Source: Caulobacter sp. UNC279MFTsu5.1
Lineage (GTDB): Bacteria > Pseudomonadota > Alphaproteobacteria > Caulobacterales > Caulobacteraceae
Reading direction: 5' to 3'
Length of the DNA: 61,768 bases
Assembly (NCBI RefSeq): GCF_900114015.1
Contig: NZ_FORN01000036.1
Coordinates: 1-61,768 of the forward strand
The translations under genes were made by a program, and so were the position numbers. The number at the start of each line of letters is the position of its first letter. Position 1 is the first letter of the stretch. The notes below the pieces were generated by a model. That model searched no databases and was not told the origin of the DNA. It saw only the letters and a list, made by a program, of their open reading frames with translations. Shown in pieces: positions 30,566 through 40,740 of this stretch.

Positions 30566-31095
30566 CAGGATGCGTCGGACTCGACAGGATTTTCAGAGAG
30601 CATCGCGCGCACCTGCGCCGCTTCGGCGGGGTCGATGTGCTTGATGACGATGCGGGTCGTGTAGTGGCCGTAGAGCTTGCCGTTCTTCTCGTAGGCCCAG
30701 TCGGAGATCTGGGCCCTGGTGAAGGTGACCGGCGAGCCCAGCTTCAGGCCCGGCAGGTTGTCGGGATCGTTGGCCAGGCGGCCGGTGATCGTGTCGCCCT
30801 TGGCCTCGATGTCGGACACCCAGATGTGTTCGTGACCGTTCGACGTGGCTAGGCCGACCTTCAGCGACGAGGGCTCGCCGGGCTTGGTCCGCAGATGGTT
30901 CCAGAACACCGGCAGCGTCTTGCGGGCCGCGGCGATGGCGGCGTTCATCTCGGCGTCGTCCGCGCCGAAATTGACGATCTGGTCCTCGGCCGCGACAGCC
31001 TGTCCCTCGCCCTGCCCCTGGGACGGCGCGGTCTGGGCCGGCCCGCAGGCCCCTAGCGCCAGGGCGGCCAGGCCCACGCAGAACAGCGCGCGCAT
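30565..31095 (-). CDS. DUF2314 lipoprotein inside the glycyl-tRNA synthetase operon
   Basis: A 176-residue predicted lipoprotein: signal peptide with lipobox ALGAC (Cys17), a short Gln/Gly linker, then a DUF2314 (YegJ-like) domain with MNAAIAAARKTLPVFWNHL, HIWVSDIEAKGDTITGRLAND and VTFTRAQISDWAY. The DUF2314 fold is small and its role unknown. The start ATG overlaps the glyQ TGA (TGATG) and its own TGA overlaps the glyS ATG the same way, so all three are translated as one unit. Confidence 0.88.
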   Translation of the reverse strand: MRALFCVGLAALALGACGPAQTAPSQGQGEGQAVAAEDQIVNFGADDAEMNAAIAAARKTLPVFWNHLRTKPGEPSSLKVGLATSNGHEHIWVSDIEAKGDTITGRLANDPDNLPGLKLGSPVTFTRAQISDWAYEKNGKLYGHYTTRIVIKHIDPAEAAQVRAMLSENPVESDAS

Positions 31096-32006
31096 CAGGC
31101 GGCGTCCTGCTGTTCGACCCAGGCGCTGGCGCACAGCTTGCACAGGTCGCGGATGCGGCCGATGTAGCTGGCGCGCTCGGCGACGGCGATCGCGCCGCGG
31201 GCGTTCATCAGGTTGAACAGGTGGCTGGCCTTGAGGACCATGTCGTAGGCCGGCAGGACCAGGGACTTGCCCTGGTAGGAGCGCGCCAGCATCAGCGGGA
31301 CCTGTTGCTCCATGTCCTCGAACTGGCGCTTGAGCACGGCCACGTCGTAGCCGTGGAAGTTGGCTTCCGACTGCTGGCGCTCGTTCTCCAGGAACACGTC
31401 GCCATAGGTCAGGTGGCCCAGCGGCGCGTCGGGATCGTTGAACGGCAGGTCGTAGACGTTGTCGACGCCGAACACGTACATGGCCAGGCGCTCCAGGCCG
31501 TAGGTCAGCTCGCCGGCCACCGGCGAGACGTCCAGCCCGCCCACCTGCTGGAAGTAGGTGTACTGGCTGACTTCCATGCCGTCGCACCAGACCTCCCAGC
31601 CCAGGCCCCAGGCGCCGACGGTGGGGTTTTCCCAGTCGTCCTCGACGAAGCGGATGTCGTGGGTGCGCAGGTCCAGGCCGATGGCTTCCAACGACCCCAG
31701 ATAGAGGTCCTGCATGTTGGGCGGGTTCGGCTTCAGGATCACCTGGTACTGGTAATAGTGCTGCAGGCGGTTGGGGTTCTCGCCATAGCGGCCGTCGCCC
31801 GGACGGCGCGAGGGCTGGACATAGGCCGCGTTCCAGGGCTTGGGGCCGAGCGCGCGCAGCACCGTGGCCGGGTGCAGGGTCCCCGCCCCCACCTCGACGT
31901 CGTGCGGCTGCAGGATCACGCAGCCCTGGGCGCTCCAATAGTCGTGGAGCGTCAGGATCAGGTCCTGAAAGGATTTGGGTTTTTCTTGGGTTTTCGCGGC
32001 GGGCAT
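31095..32006 (-). CDS. glyQ: Glycine-tRNA ligase alpha subunit
   Basis: The catalytic alpha chain of bacterial glycyl-tRNA synthetase. From the ATG at 32006 it is 303 residues, including the family core [45 protein letters not shown] and YTYFQQVGG. It leads a coupled three-gene unit with the DUF2314 lipoprotein and glyS. The frame is open far upstream (to 33353) but that part is not protein-like. Confidence 0.97.
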   Translation of the reverse strand: MPAAKTQEKPKSFQDLILTLHDYWSAQGCVILQPHDVEVGAGTLHPATVLRALGPKPWNAAYVQPSRRPGDGRYGENPNRLQHYYQYQVILKPNPPNMQDLYLGSLEAIGLDLRTHDIRFVEDDWENPTVGAWGLGWEVWCDGMEVSQYTYFQQVGGLDVSPVAGELTYGLERLAMYVFGVDNVYDLPFNDPDAPLGHLTYGDVFLENERQQSEANFHGYDVAVLKRQFEDMEQQVPLMLARSYQGKSLVLPAYDMVLKASHLFNLMNARGAIAVAERASYIGRIRDLCKLCASAWVEQQDAA

Positions 32007-32092
32007 CAGGGTCCGAACAGGGCCAGAAAAAAGTCGGCGGACCATAGGGCCCGCCGACTGGCGCTTCAAGCGATGTTGGACCGTCGGAGGGC

Positions 32093-32494
32093 TTAGTTGC
32101 CCCTGGCGGCGGAGCGCTTGCCGGCGTTCGACAGCGGCGCCCCGTAGAGCTTGCGGTTTTGCGGGGTGTCGGCGATCGGCGGATTGGAGGTCACGTTGGG
32201 GTCGCCGGCCTTCAGCGTGGCCTGCTGCTCGGCCGGCATCGACGAGACGCGGCCGGCGGTGTCGGTGGCCGTGCCGGTCGGCGCCGTCATCGAGGTCATC
32301 GGGTCGGTCGGCGGCGTGGCCGCGGGGGCGGGAGGCAGGGTCTGGTCGGCCGGCGCCGCGGCGGTCGGGTCCGGGTTCACCGGGACGCCTGGCATGGTCT
32401 GCGGCGTCGTGGTCTGAGGCGCCGTCGATTGAGCCATGGCCGCGCCGGACATCAGCGCCAGGGCGGCGGCTGCGGTGGCGATACGCACAAACAT
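32093..32494 (-). CDS. Exported Pro/Thr-rich hypothetical protein
   Basis: Length 133 residues from the ATG at 32494 ([22 protein letters not shown]), a Sec signal peptide. The mature chain is low-complexity, rich in Pro, Thr and Ala ([20 protein letters not shown]), then a short ordered tail ([19 protein letters not shown]). No family recognised. It sits 86 bases upstream of glyQ on the same strand and may share its promoter. The longer frame from 32563 adds only an unlikely N-terminal extension. Confidence 0.72.
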   Translation of the reverse strand: MFVRIATAAAALALMSGAAMAQSTAPQTTTPQTMPGVPVNPDPTAAAPADQTLPPAPAATPPTDPMTSMTAPTGTATDTAGRVSSMPAEQQATLKAGDPNVTSNPPIADTPQNRKLYGAPLSNAGKRSAARGN

Positions 32495-32578
32495 GGGGCT
32501 GATCCTTCTGGAGGAATACAGCCACAACAGCGTTTCGGCCTTGGACTCCGTTGCGCGGATCACGGGGTCGTGAACGCT

Positions 32579-32929
32579 CTACTTGAAGAACATCACGATC
32601 GCCACGCCCACGAAGATGAAGCCGAACCCGACCAGCGTCTTCCAGCTGATCGCCTCGCCCAGGTAGAAGACCGAGAACAGCGTGAAGACGACCAGGGTGA
32701 TCGCCTCCTGTCCGGTCTTCAGCTGGGCGGTGGTGTAGACGTTGTGGCCCAGGCGGTTGGCGGGCACCGCCAGCATGTATTCCGGCAAGGCGATCAGCCA
32801 GCTGGTGACGATAGCCATCAGCATCGTCGTCGTGCGGCTCTTCAGGTGGCCGTACCAGGCGAAGGTCATAAAGACGTTCGAGGCGATCAGCAGGCACCAG
32901 GGCGCGATCTTGAACAAGACGGAAGGCAT
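32579..32929 (-). CDS. DUF486 membrane protein (DMT-like)
   Basis: A 116-residue protein with four hydrophobic segments ([71 protein letters not shown]), the pattern of the DUF486 family, related to small multidrug-resistance/DMT transporters. I used the ATG at 32929 ([11 protein letters not shown]) because the extra upstream 41 residues are polar and basic. Single gene, function unknown; it points away from glnK. Confidence 0.87.
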   Translation of the reverse strand: MPSVLFKIAPWCLLIASNVFMTFAWYGHLKSRTTTMLMAIVTSWLIALPEYMLAVPANRLGHNVYTTAQLKTGQEAITLVVFTLFSVFYLGEAISWKTLVGFGFIFVGVAIVMFFK

Positions 32930-33189
32930 GGGGCGGTGGAAACTCCAGATCGCGACGAAGGCCGGCGATTGTATACGGTTCGCGACAAGCTGAGCCAACC
33001 GGTCCTTTCGAACGCTGAAACGCCGACTTTTTCGGCGCCAAAGGTCGCCCATGCCTAAAATAAAGGCGCCACGTCCCTTTCGTTTCCAATTCCCTACCGT
33101 GCGACAGCCATGGGGGAAGCGCGACCGATAGCGTGAAGACGCCGGGGAAACGATGCGGACTCATGAGCCTGCGTCGCGGTGTCGAGTGA

Positions 33190-33591
<402 letters not shown>

Positions 33592-33618
33592 TTCGTCGGG
33601 GAAAAGGGGATACCAACG

Positions 33619-35151
33619 ATGAGACTGCACTTTAAACCGCTGGCCGGGCTGATGCTCGCCGCGACCTTGGCGGGGGCTCCGCTGGGCGCCGTCGCCTTCG
33701 CCCAGGACACGGCGGCTCCGGCCGCCGCCGCCCCGGCCGCGGCCACGCCCGCCCCCGCCGCGACGCCGGCCGCCGCTCCGGCTCCGGCCGCGGCCGCTCC
33801 GGCGACCATCGTCGACAAGCAGGACAAGGGCGACAACGCCTGGATGCTGGTCTCGTCGCTGCTGGTCCTGCTGATGATCATCCCGGGGCTGGCCCTGTTC
33901 TACGGCGGCCTGGTCCGTTCGAAGAACATGCTGTCGGTCATGATGCAGGTCTCGACCGTCGCCATCATCGGCATCGTCGCCTGGGTGCTGTGGGGCTACA
34001 GCTTCGCCTTCACCGACGGCGGCAGCTGGGACACCTTCGTCGGCGGCCTCAGCCGTCTGTTCCTGACCGGCGTCACCCCGTCGAGCGTGGTCGCCACGTT
34101 CTCGACCGGCGTCGTCATCCCCGAGCTGACCTTCATCGTCTTCCAGTCGACCTTCGCCGCGATCACCGCCGCCCTGGTCGTCGGTTCGCTGGTGGAGCGC
34201 TTCAAGTTCTCGGCCGCCGTGGTTTTCGCCGTCCTGTGGCCCCTGCTCTCCTACTATCCGATCGCCCACATGGTCTGGTGGTGGCCGGGTCCTGACGCCA
34301 TCGCCCTGCACCCGACCGACCCGATCAAGGCCGGCCTGAGCTGGAGCTTCGGCGCCCTCGACTTCGCCGGCGGCACCGTCGTCCACATCAACGCCGGCAT
34401 CGCCGCTCTGGTCGGCGCCCTGATCCTGGGCAAGCGCCAAGGCTACGGCAAGGAGCCGATGCCCCCGCACTCCCTGACCCTGACCCTGGTCGGCGCCGGC
34501 CTGCTGTGGGTGGGCTGGTTCGGCTTCAACGCCGGCTCCAACCTGGAAGCCAACGGCTACGCCTCGCTGGCGATGATCAACACCTTCGTCGCCACCGCCG
34601 CCGCCGGCCTGTCCTGGATCGTGGTGGAATGGGTCACCCGCAAGAAGCCGTCGGCCCTGGGCCTGGCTTCGGGCATCGTGGCCGGCTTGGTCGCCGTGAC
34701 CCCGGCCGCCGGCTTCGCCGGCCCGATGGGCGCGCTGATCCTCGGCCTGGTGGTCTCGCCGATCTGCATCTTCTTCTGCTCGGTCGTGAAGAACGCGCTG
34801 AAGTACGACGACAGCCTGGACGCCTTCGGCATCCACGGCATCGGCGGCATCGTCGGCGCCATCGGCACCGGCCTGCTGGTCAATCCCAAGTGGGGCGGCG
34901 CCGGCGTCGTCGACTACGCCAGCTGCGCCAAGGACGGCGACATCTCGACCTGCGACACGGCCGTCTACAGCCTGGCCACCCAGGTGATGAGCCAGGTCAA
35001 GGCCGTCGGCGTGACCATCGTCTGGTCGGCCGTCGCCTCGGCCATCGTCTTCTTCGTGATCAAGCTGATCATCGGCCTGAAGGCTTCGCCGGAATCCGAG
35101 GAAGAAGGCCTGGACATCTCCGAGCACGGCGAACGCGCCTACCACAGCTAA
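33619..35151 (+). CDS. amtB: Ammonium transporter
   Basis: AmtB forms a trimeric channel for NH4+/NH3 in the inner membrane. At 510 residues it is longer than E. coli AmtB because of an N-terminal signal peptide (ending VAFAQ) and a Pro/Ala-rich linker of about 40 residues before the first helix (WMLVSSLLVLLMIIPGLALFY). Conserved motifs include FYGGLVRSKN, the pore His in DFAGGTVVHINAGIAAL and HGIGGIVGAIGTG. The cytoplasmic tail (LDISEHGERAYHS) is typical of the GlnK-regulated type. A strong terminator follows. Confidence 0.97.
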   Translation: MRLHFKPLAGLMLAATLAGAPLGAVAFAQDTAAPAAAAPAAATPAPAATPAAAPAPAAAAPATIVDKQDKGDNAWMLVSSLLVLLMIIPGLALFYGGLVRSKNMLSVMMQVSTVAIIGIVAWVLWGYSFAFTDGGSWDTFVGGLSRLFLTGVTPSSVVATFSTGVVIPELTFIVFQSTFAAITAALVVGSLVERFKFSAAVVFAVLWPLLSYYPIAHMVWWWPGPDAIALHPTDPIKAGLSWSFGALDFAGGTVVHINAGIAALVGALILGKRQGYGKEPMPPHSLTLTLVGAGLLWVGWFGFNAGSNLEANGYASLAMINTFVATAAAGLSWIVVEWVTRKKPSALGLASGIVAGLVAVTPAAGFAGPMGALILGLVVSPICIFFCSVVKNALKYDDSLDAFGIHGIGGIVGAIGTGLLVNPKWGGAGVVDYASCAKDGDISTCDTAVYSLATQVMSQVKAVGVTIVWSAVASAIVFFVIKLIIGLKASPESEEEGLDISEHGERAYHS

Positions 35152-35175
35152 GGCTGGGGTTCGGACGACAAAAGG

Positions 35176-35207
35176 AAGGCCCGGAAGCTTCGGCTTCCGG
35201 GCCTTTT
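35176..35207 (+). terminator. Rho-independent terminator of glnK-amtB
   Basis: AAGGCCCGGAAG and CTTCCGGGCCTT form a 12-base stem around CTTCGG, followed by TT, 24 bases past the amtB stop. Confidence 0.9.
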
Positions 35208-35262
35208 CTCTATGAGCTGCGCCGTGACGCGCGGTCCCGCTCGTCGCCGAGCAAGGCGACCG

Positions 35263-36147
35263 TCACGCGAACGGCCCGCCCAGCCGGCAGCGCCGGACCC
35301 ACCAGTCGGGCCGCATCCGCTCGATCCGCTCGGCCAGGCCCTCGGCCTCGATGTCGCCGGCGCACAGGGCGAAGCAGGTGGCGCCGGAGCCGGACATCCG
35401 GGCCAGCAGGGTCTCGGGCTCGCCGGCCAGCAGGTCCAGCACCTGGCCGATGCGCGGCTCCAGGGTCACGGCCGGCGCCTGCAGGTCGTTGCGGGTAAAG
35501 CCAGCCAGCCAGGCGCAGACCTCCTCGATGCTGGCCAGCCCGTCCGGCAGCGGCGGCGGCGCTTCCCCGTCGGGCGCGACGGCCGCGTCATAGGCGCGAT
35601 AGACGGCGCCCGTTGGTGAGGGAACCAGCGGATTGACCAGCACGGCGTGCAGCTCGGGCAGGGCCGGCGCGGGCGACAGGCGTTCGCCCCGGCCCTGGGC
35701 CATCACCGGCGCGCCCCACAGGCAGGCCGCGCCGTCGGCGCCCAGGCTGGCGGCCACGGCCTCCAGGTCGCCGTCGGGCAGGTCGGGCGCCAGGGCCTCG
35801 CGCAGCAGCCTCAGGGCGGCTCCCGCGTCGCTGGAGCCGCCGCCCAGGCCGGCGGCGATCGGCAGGGCCTTGTCGAGGATCAGGCGGAACGGCGGGACCG
35901 GCCCGCCCAGGCGGTCGCGCAGGGCGTTAGCCGCCCGCACCACCAGATTGCCGCCGTCCAGCGGGATCTGGCCGCCGAACCGCCCCGTCGCCTCGAAGCC
36001 GGGCGCGTCGGCCGCCTGCAGCCTGACCCGGTCGCCGACGTCGGCGAACAGCATCAGGCTGGAGATCGGATGATAGCCGGCCGCGTCGGGCCCGCCGACG
36101 TGCAGGAACAGATTGACCTTGGCCGGGGCGAAGGCGTCGAGGCGCAT
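35263..36147 (-). CDS. ispE: 4-diphosphocytidyl-2-C-methyl-D-erythritol kinase
   Basis: It phosphorylates CDP-methylerythritol in the non-mevalonate (MEP) pathway to isopentenyl diphosphate. The 294-residue protein has the GHMP-kinase signatures: N-terminal AFAPAKVNLFLHVGG, the ATP loop PIAAGLGGGSSDAGAALR, and C-terminal LARMSGSGATCFAL. It follows the TPR lipoprotein gene by 37 bases on the same strand and is probably co-transcribed. Confidence 0.96.
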   Translation of the reverse strand: MRLDAFAPAKVNLFLHVGGPDAAGYHPISSLMLFADVGDRVRLQAADAPGFEATGRFGGQIPLDGGNLVVRAANALRDRLGGPVPPFRLILDKALPIAAGLGGGSSDAGAALRLLREALAPDLPDGDLEAVAASLGADGAACLWGAPVMAQGRGERLSPAPALPELHAVLVNPLVPSPTGAVYRAYDAAVAPDGEAPPPLPDGLASIEEVCAWLAGFTRNDLQAPAVTLEPRIGQVLDLLAGEPETLLARMSGSGATCFALCAGDIEAEGLAERIERMRPDWWVRRCRLGGPFA

Positions 36148-36184
36148 GACTTACCCTTGCAGGGGGACTGGAGCGAAGAGCCCC

Positions 36185-37918
36185 CTACCCCGCCTTGACC
36201 ACCGAGGTCGAGGCCGCCGGACCGTTCGGACCCAGGCCGTCCTTCAGCTTGGCCTCGGCCTCGGCCTTCTGCTTGGCGTCCGGCTCCAGGCTGAGCACCC
36301 GCCGCCACTGGAAGCGGGCTTCGATCTGCCGCCCCACCCGCCAATAGGCGTCGCCCAGGTGGCCGTTGACGTCCGGATCGCCCGGCTCCAGCTCGACGGC
36401 CTGCTCCAGCTTGGCCACGGCGGTCTTGTAGTCGCCCTGGCGGTAGTAGCCCCAGCCCAGGGAGTCGAGCATGGCGCCCGACTGCGGTCGCGCGTCGACC
36501 GCCTTCTGGACCATGGCGATGGCCTCGGGCAGATGCACGCCGCGATCGATCCAGGAATAGCCCAGATAGTTCAGCAGGTCGGGCTCGTCCGGGCTGAGTT
36601 TGACCGCCGTCAGCAGGTCGCGTTCGGCGTCGTCCCAGCGGCCCGCCCGCTCCAGGGCGATGCCGCGCATGTAGAGCAGACGCCAGTCGGGCTTGTCGCC
36701 CTCGCCGGTGATCAGCGGATCCAGGGCGGCGGCCGATTCGGCCCAGCGCTCGTTGGCCCGCAGCAGGTCGGCGTAGGTGATCTGGGCGTCGCGGTCCTTG
36801 GGAGCGGCGGCGGCGGCCTGCTGGGCCAGGGCGACGGCCTTGTCCTTGTCGCCGGCGGTCTGGAAGCTCCAGGCCAGCTTCGACTGGGCCGCCACGTAGC
36901 GGGTCGAGGTCGGCGCCACCTTGGCGTAGGCCTCGCGGGCCCCTGCGGCGTCGTCGTCCTGGGCCAGCAGGTCGCCGACCAGCAGCCAGGCGTCGTCGCG
37001 CTTGGGGTCCAGCCGCAGGGCCAGGCGCAGATAGGCCAGGCCGAACTGGCTCTGGCGCTCGCTGGCGAAGCTGGCGGCGCAGGCGACCAGCATGTGGGCC
37101 GCGCCCTGCTTGTCGGTGGGCATGGCCGGCGCGGGACCGCGCGCGGCGGCCCGGGCCCGGGCCCTCTGCAGGCCCTGGTCGTCCGGATCGCGGGCCAGGG
37201 CCTGATCGTACAGCGCCACGGCCTCGGCCTGGCGCTTGCGGCGCTCCAGGAACGCGCCGTAGTCCTCGATGAACAGCGCCCGGGCGTTCTCGATCGCCAT
37301 CAGCGCCTTGTAGTCGGTCTCGGCCTCGTCATAGCGCTTGGCGCGCTCGTAGAGCCGCGCCTGGCTCAGCTGGCCGAAATACTGCACGAACCGGTCGCCC
37401 TGCAGCTCCGGACGCACCACCGCGCCGTTGGCGTCGCCCGCCGCGGCGGCCAGCCAGGGCGCCAGCAGCACGGCGGCGGGGCGATGGGGGAAGCCCAGGG
37501 TCTCGGTCTTCAGCAGGGTCTGGGCGTCGCGGCCCTTGCCGTCGGCCATCAGCTCGACCACCCGGGTCAGGACGCCCAGGCGGCGCACCTGCTCGTTGGC
37601 GTCGGTCCCGCGCGGGGCGATGGCGGCGGCGCGCGGCACGTCGCCGGCCAGCAAGGCGGCGGTGAAGGCGCGGTCGGCCAGGACGCCGGGGTCCTCGTCC
37701 AGCTGGCGCGCCTCGTCGAAATAGGTCGAGGCCTGGGCGTTCGAGCCGTTCTGCAGCGCCGCCTGGCCGGCCAGGAACTGGCCGTAGGCCGAGCGGCTGG
37801 AGCCCCAGGCGGATCCCATGGCCAGCTCGCCGCGCAGGTCGGGGCCAGGCTTGGCGGCGGCGCAGGCGGTCAGGGTCGAGGCCGAGAGCAGGACGAGGAG
37901 AAGCTTGGTGCGCGTCAT
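36185..37918 (-). CDS. TPR-repeat lipoprotein
   Basis: Length 577 residues from the ATG at 37918 (MTRTKLLLVLLSAST), with a lipobox at Cys19 (TLTAC). The rest is made of tetratricopeptide-like helical repeats from about residue 45 to 560; typical units include LLNYLGYSWIDRGVHLPEAIAMV and GDYKTAVAKLEQAVELEPGDPDVNG. Such proteins scaffold envelope complexes at the inner face of the outer membrane. No enzyme domain is visible. Located upstream of ispE; its partner is unknown. Confidence 0.88.
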   Translation of the reverse strand: MTRTKLLLVLLSASTLTACAAAKPGPDLRGELAMGSAWGSSRSAYGQFLAGQAALQNGSNAQASTYFDEARQLDEDPGVLADRAFTAALLAGDVPRAAAIAPRGTDANEQVRRLGVLTRVVELMADGKGRDAQTLLKTETLGFPHRPAAVLLAPWLAAAAGDANGAVVRPELQGDRFVQYFGQLSQARLYERAKRYDEAETDYKALMAIENARALFIEDYGAFLERRKRQAEAVALYDQALARDPDDQGLQRARARAAARGPAPAMPTDKQGAAHMLVACAASFASERQSQFGLAYLRLALRLDPKRDDAWLLVGDLLAQDDDAAGAREAYAKVAPTSTRYVAAQSKLAWSFQTAGDKDKAVALAQQAAAAAPKDRDAQITYADLLRANERWAESAAALDPLITGEGDKPDWRLLYMRGIALERAGRWDDAERDLLTAVKLSPDEPDLLNYLGYSWIDRGVHLPEAIAMVQKAVDARPQSGAMLDSLGWGYYRQGDYKTAVAKLEQAVELEPGDPDVNGHLGDAYWRVGRQIEARFQWRRVLSLEPDAKQKAEAEAKLKDGLGPNGPAASTSVVKAG

Positions 37919-38002
37919 GCCCGCACCCTCATCGGTTTCCACGCGCATCGCAAGCGAAAGGCGCGGCCCGAAAGCCCGAACCGCGCCCGCGGATCCGCCT
38001 TG

Positions 38003-39676
38003 CTACATGTTCGGATAGTTCGGCCCGCCGCCGCCTTCGGGCGTGGTCCAGACGATGTTCTGCGACGGGTCCTTGATGTCGCAGGTTTTGCAATGGACGC
38101 AGTTCTGGGCGTTGATCTGGAAGCGCGGATCGGTCCCCTGCTCGTTATAGAGCACCTCGTAGACGCCCGCCGGGCAGTAGAGCCGGGCCGGCTCGCCGTA
38201 CTTGGGCAGGTTCACCGCGATCGGAATCGTCGGGTCCTTCAGCTTCAGGTGGGCCGGCTGGTCTTCCTCGTGGTTGGTGGCCGAGATGAACACCGAGCTT
38301 AGCTTGTCGAAGCTGATCACGCCGTCGGGTTTGGGATAGACCAGCGGCTTGTAGTCCTTGGCCAGGCCCGTCGACTCGGCATCGGTTTTCTCGTGCTTCA
38401 TCGTGCCGAAGAACGAGAAGCCGCCAAACAGGTGCGCGCACCACATGTCGAACATGCTGACCGCGCCGCCCAGGGCCGTGCCCAGCTTGCCGATCAGCGG
38501 CTTGGCGTTGCGGACGACCTTCAGCTCCTTGGCCACCCAGGATTTCTCGTAGAGATCCTGGTAGGCGACCAGCTCGTCGCCGGCGCGGCCGGCGGCCAGG
38601 GCCTCGAACGCGGCCTCGGCGGCCAGCATGCCGGTCTTGACCGCGTTGTGGCTGCCCTTGATGCGCGGCACGTTGACGAAGCCGGCCGAGCAGCCGATCA
38701 GCACGCCGCCCGGGAAGGTCAGTTTCGGCACCGACTGATAACCGCCCTCGGTGATGGCCCGCGCGCCGTAGGCGATGCGCTTGCCGCCCTCCAGGTGCGG
38801 CTTGACCGCCGGATGATGCTTGAAGCGCTGGAACTCGTCGAACGGCGACAGCCAGGGATTCTTGTAGTTCAGGTGCACCACGTAGCCGATGGACACGTAG
38901 TTGTCCCCGAAGTGGTACATGAAGCTGCCGCCGCCGGTCTGGTTGTCCAGCGGCCAGCCGGTGGTGTGCTCGACTAGGCCCGGTTGGTGCTTCTCGGGCG
39001 GCACCTGCCACAGCTCCTTGATGCCGATGCCGAACTTCTGCGGCGACTTGCCGGCCGACAGGTCGAACCTGGTGATCAGCTGCTTGGCCAGCGAGCCGCG
39101 CACGCCCTCGGCGATGAACACGTACTTGCCGTGCAGCTCCATGCCGGGGTTGTAGTCGGGCTTGTGGTGGCCGTCCTTGGCCACGCCGACGACGCCGACC
39201 ACGACGCCCTTCACCGAGCCGTCCGCGTTCCAGACCAGGTCCGAGGCGGCGAAGCCCGGATAGATTTCGACGCCCAGCGCCTCGGCCTGGGTCGCCAGCC
39301 AGCGCGAGACGTTGCCCAGCGAGGCGATGTAGCAGCCGTGGTTGTGCATGAACGGCGGCATGGCGAACATCGGCAGGCTGAGGTCGCCTTGCGGACCCAG
39401 CAGCCGGAAGCGGTCGGTCTTGACCGGGGTCTCCAGCGGCGCGCCGCGGTCCTTCCAGTCGGGGAACAGCTCGGCCAGACCCTCGGGATCGATCACCGCG
39501 CCCGACAGGATGTGGGCGCCGACTTCCGAGCCCTTTTCCAGCACCGCCACCGAGACCTCGGTCCCGGCCTTGGCCGCCAGTTGCTTGAGCCGGATGGCGG
39601 CCGAAAGGCCCGCCGGGCCGCCGCCGACGATGACGACGTCATATTCCATCGACTCGCGTTCGAGCTCTTCGCCCAT
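38003..39676 (-). CDS. Electron-transferring-flavoprotein:ubiquinone oxidoreductase
   Basis: It passes electrons from electron transfer flavoprotein (fatty acid and amino acid oxidation) to ubiquinone. At 557 residues it shows the FAD motif VVIVGGGPAGLSAAIRLK, the ubiquinone-pocket region, and the C-terminal 4Fe-4S ligands in CPAGVYEV and NCVHCKTCDI. The first ATG (39676, MGEELERES) is kept because related proteins carry this short leader; an ATG nine codons later is possible. Single gene, divergent from the UDG gene. Confidence 0.95.
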   Translation of the reverse strand: MGEELERESMEYDVVIVGGGPAGLSAAIRLKQLAAKAGTEVSVAVLEKGSEVGAHILSGAVIDPEGLAELFPDWKDRGAPLETPVKTDRFRLLGPQGDLSLPMFAMPPFMHNHGCYIASLGNVSRWLATQAEALGVEIYPGFAASDLVWNADGSVKGVVVGVVGVAKDGHHKPDYNPGMELHGKYVFIAEGVRGSLAKQLITRFDLSAGKSPQKFGIGIKELWQVPPEKHQPGLVEHTTGWPLDNQTGGGSFMYHFGDNYVSIGYVVHLNYKNPWLSPFDEFQRFKHHPAVKPHLEGGKRIAYGARAITEGGYQSVPKLTFPGGVLIGCSAGFVNVPRIKGSHNAVKTGMLAAEAAFEALAAGRAGDELVAYQDLYEKSWVAKELKVVRNAKPLIGKLGTALGGAVSMFDMWCAHLFGGFSFFGTMKHEKTDAESTGLAKDYKPLVYPKPDGVISFDKLSSVFISATNHEEDQPAHLKLKDPTIPIAVNLPKYGEPARLYCPAGVYEVLYNEQGTDPRFQINAQNCVHCKTCDIKDPSQNIVWTTPEGGGGPNYPNM

Positions 39677-39836
39677 AACATCTCCCGCCCGGGCGCACGC
39701 TGCCCGCGTTCTTGCTGTTTGAGTCGAAGCTTATCCCGACGTGACGCCGGGGTGGTCAAGAATAAACGACTGTTTTGCTGCGATGCAGCGCGGCCCCGGC
39801 GTGGCGACCGGCGAAACTTCGTACTAAGAGAAGCGG

Positions 39837-40670
39837 ATGGAACGCCCCATGGCCTCTGATGTCGATCCGCGCGCCGTCGAAAGCCTGCTCGCCTTCTGGG
39901 CCGATGCGGGCGTGGAGGCGTCGTACGCGGACGATCCGATCGACCGCCTGGCCGAGGGCGCGGCCCTGCTGCGGGCCCGCAGGGAGGCCCCCGCCCCGGT
40001 CGCCGTCGCCCCCGTCGCGGCGCCGGCCTTCGGACGCGGCCCCGACCTGGGCGCCGCCGTCGCCGAGGCCAAGGCCCTGGCCGCCGCATGCGTCGACCTG
40101 CCCGCCCTGGCCGCCGCCATCGCCGCATTCGACGGCTGCCCGCTGAAGACCCAGGGCGCCCGCCAAGCCGTGGTCTCGCGCGGGCCGGCCGACGCGCCGC
40201 TGATGATCATCGGCGAGGCGCCCGGCGCCGACGAGGATCTGCAGGGCGCGCCGTTCGTGGGTCGGGCCGGCCAGCTGTTGGACCGCATGCTGAAGGCCGC
40301 CGGGGTGCTCGACCGCGCCTTCGTGACCAACACCGTCTTCTGGCGCCCGCCGGGCAACCGCACGCCCACCCCGCAGGAGCAGGCGACCTGCGCGCCGTTC
40401 CTGGAACGGGCGGTCGCGCTGGTCCAGCCCAAGATCCTGCTGCTGGTCGGCGGCGCCTCGGCCAAGAGCATGCTCAAGCGCGAGGAAGGCATATTGTCGC
40501 TGCGCGGACGATGGTTCGAATGGACCTCCAGCGACGGTCAGACCGAGCTTCCAGCCTTGCCCACCTTGCATCCGGCGTTCCTGCTGCGCCAGCCGGCGGC
40601 CAAGAAGAAGGCCTGGGCCGACATGCTTATGCTCAGCGAGAGGCTTGATCGCCCCGAGCGTCCCAATTAG
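39837..40670 (+). CDS. Uracil-DNA glycosylase, family 4-like
   Basis: It excises uracil from DNA. The 277-residue protein has [20 protein letters not shown], the family 4/5 active-site motif, and the second motif TLHPAFLLR. The N-terminal third is Ala/Pro-rich. Family 4 enzymes usually bind a 4Fe-4S cluster via four cysteines; I see only three (in AAACVDL, FDGCPLK, ATCAPF), so cluster binding is uncertain. The ATG at 39849 is an alternative start. It precedes the lytic transglycosylase gene on the same strand. Confidence 0.9.
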   Translation: MERPMASDVDPRAVESLLAFWADAGVEASYADDPIDRLAEGAALLRARREAPAPVAVAPVAAPAFGRGPDLGAAVAEAKALAAACVDLPALAAAIAAFDGCPLKTQGARQAVVSRGPADAPLMIIGEAPGADEDLQGAPFVGRAGQLLDRMLKAAGVLDRAFVTNTVFWRPPGNRTPTPQEQATCAPFLERAVALVQPKILLLVGGASAKSMLKREEGILSLRGRWFEWTSSDGQTELPALPTLHPAFLLRQPAAKKKAWADMLMLSERLDRPERPN

Positions 40671-40740
40671 AGATTCGGGCGACCAGTTGGACACGGGACG
40701 CGTCGGGGAGCCCCATCGGGGCAAGGGCGCGCAAAACGCA

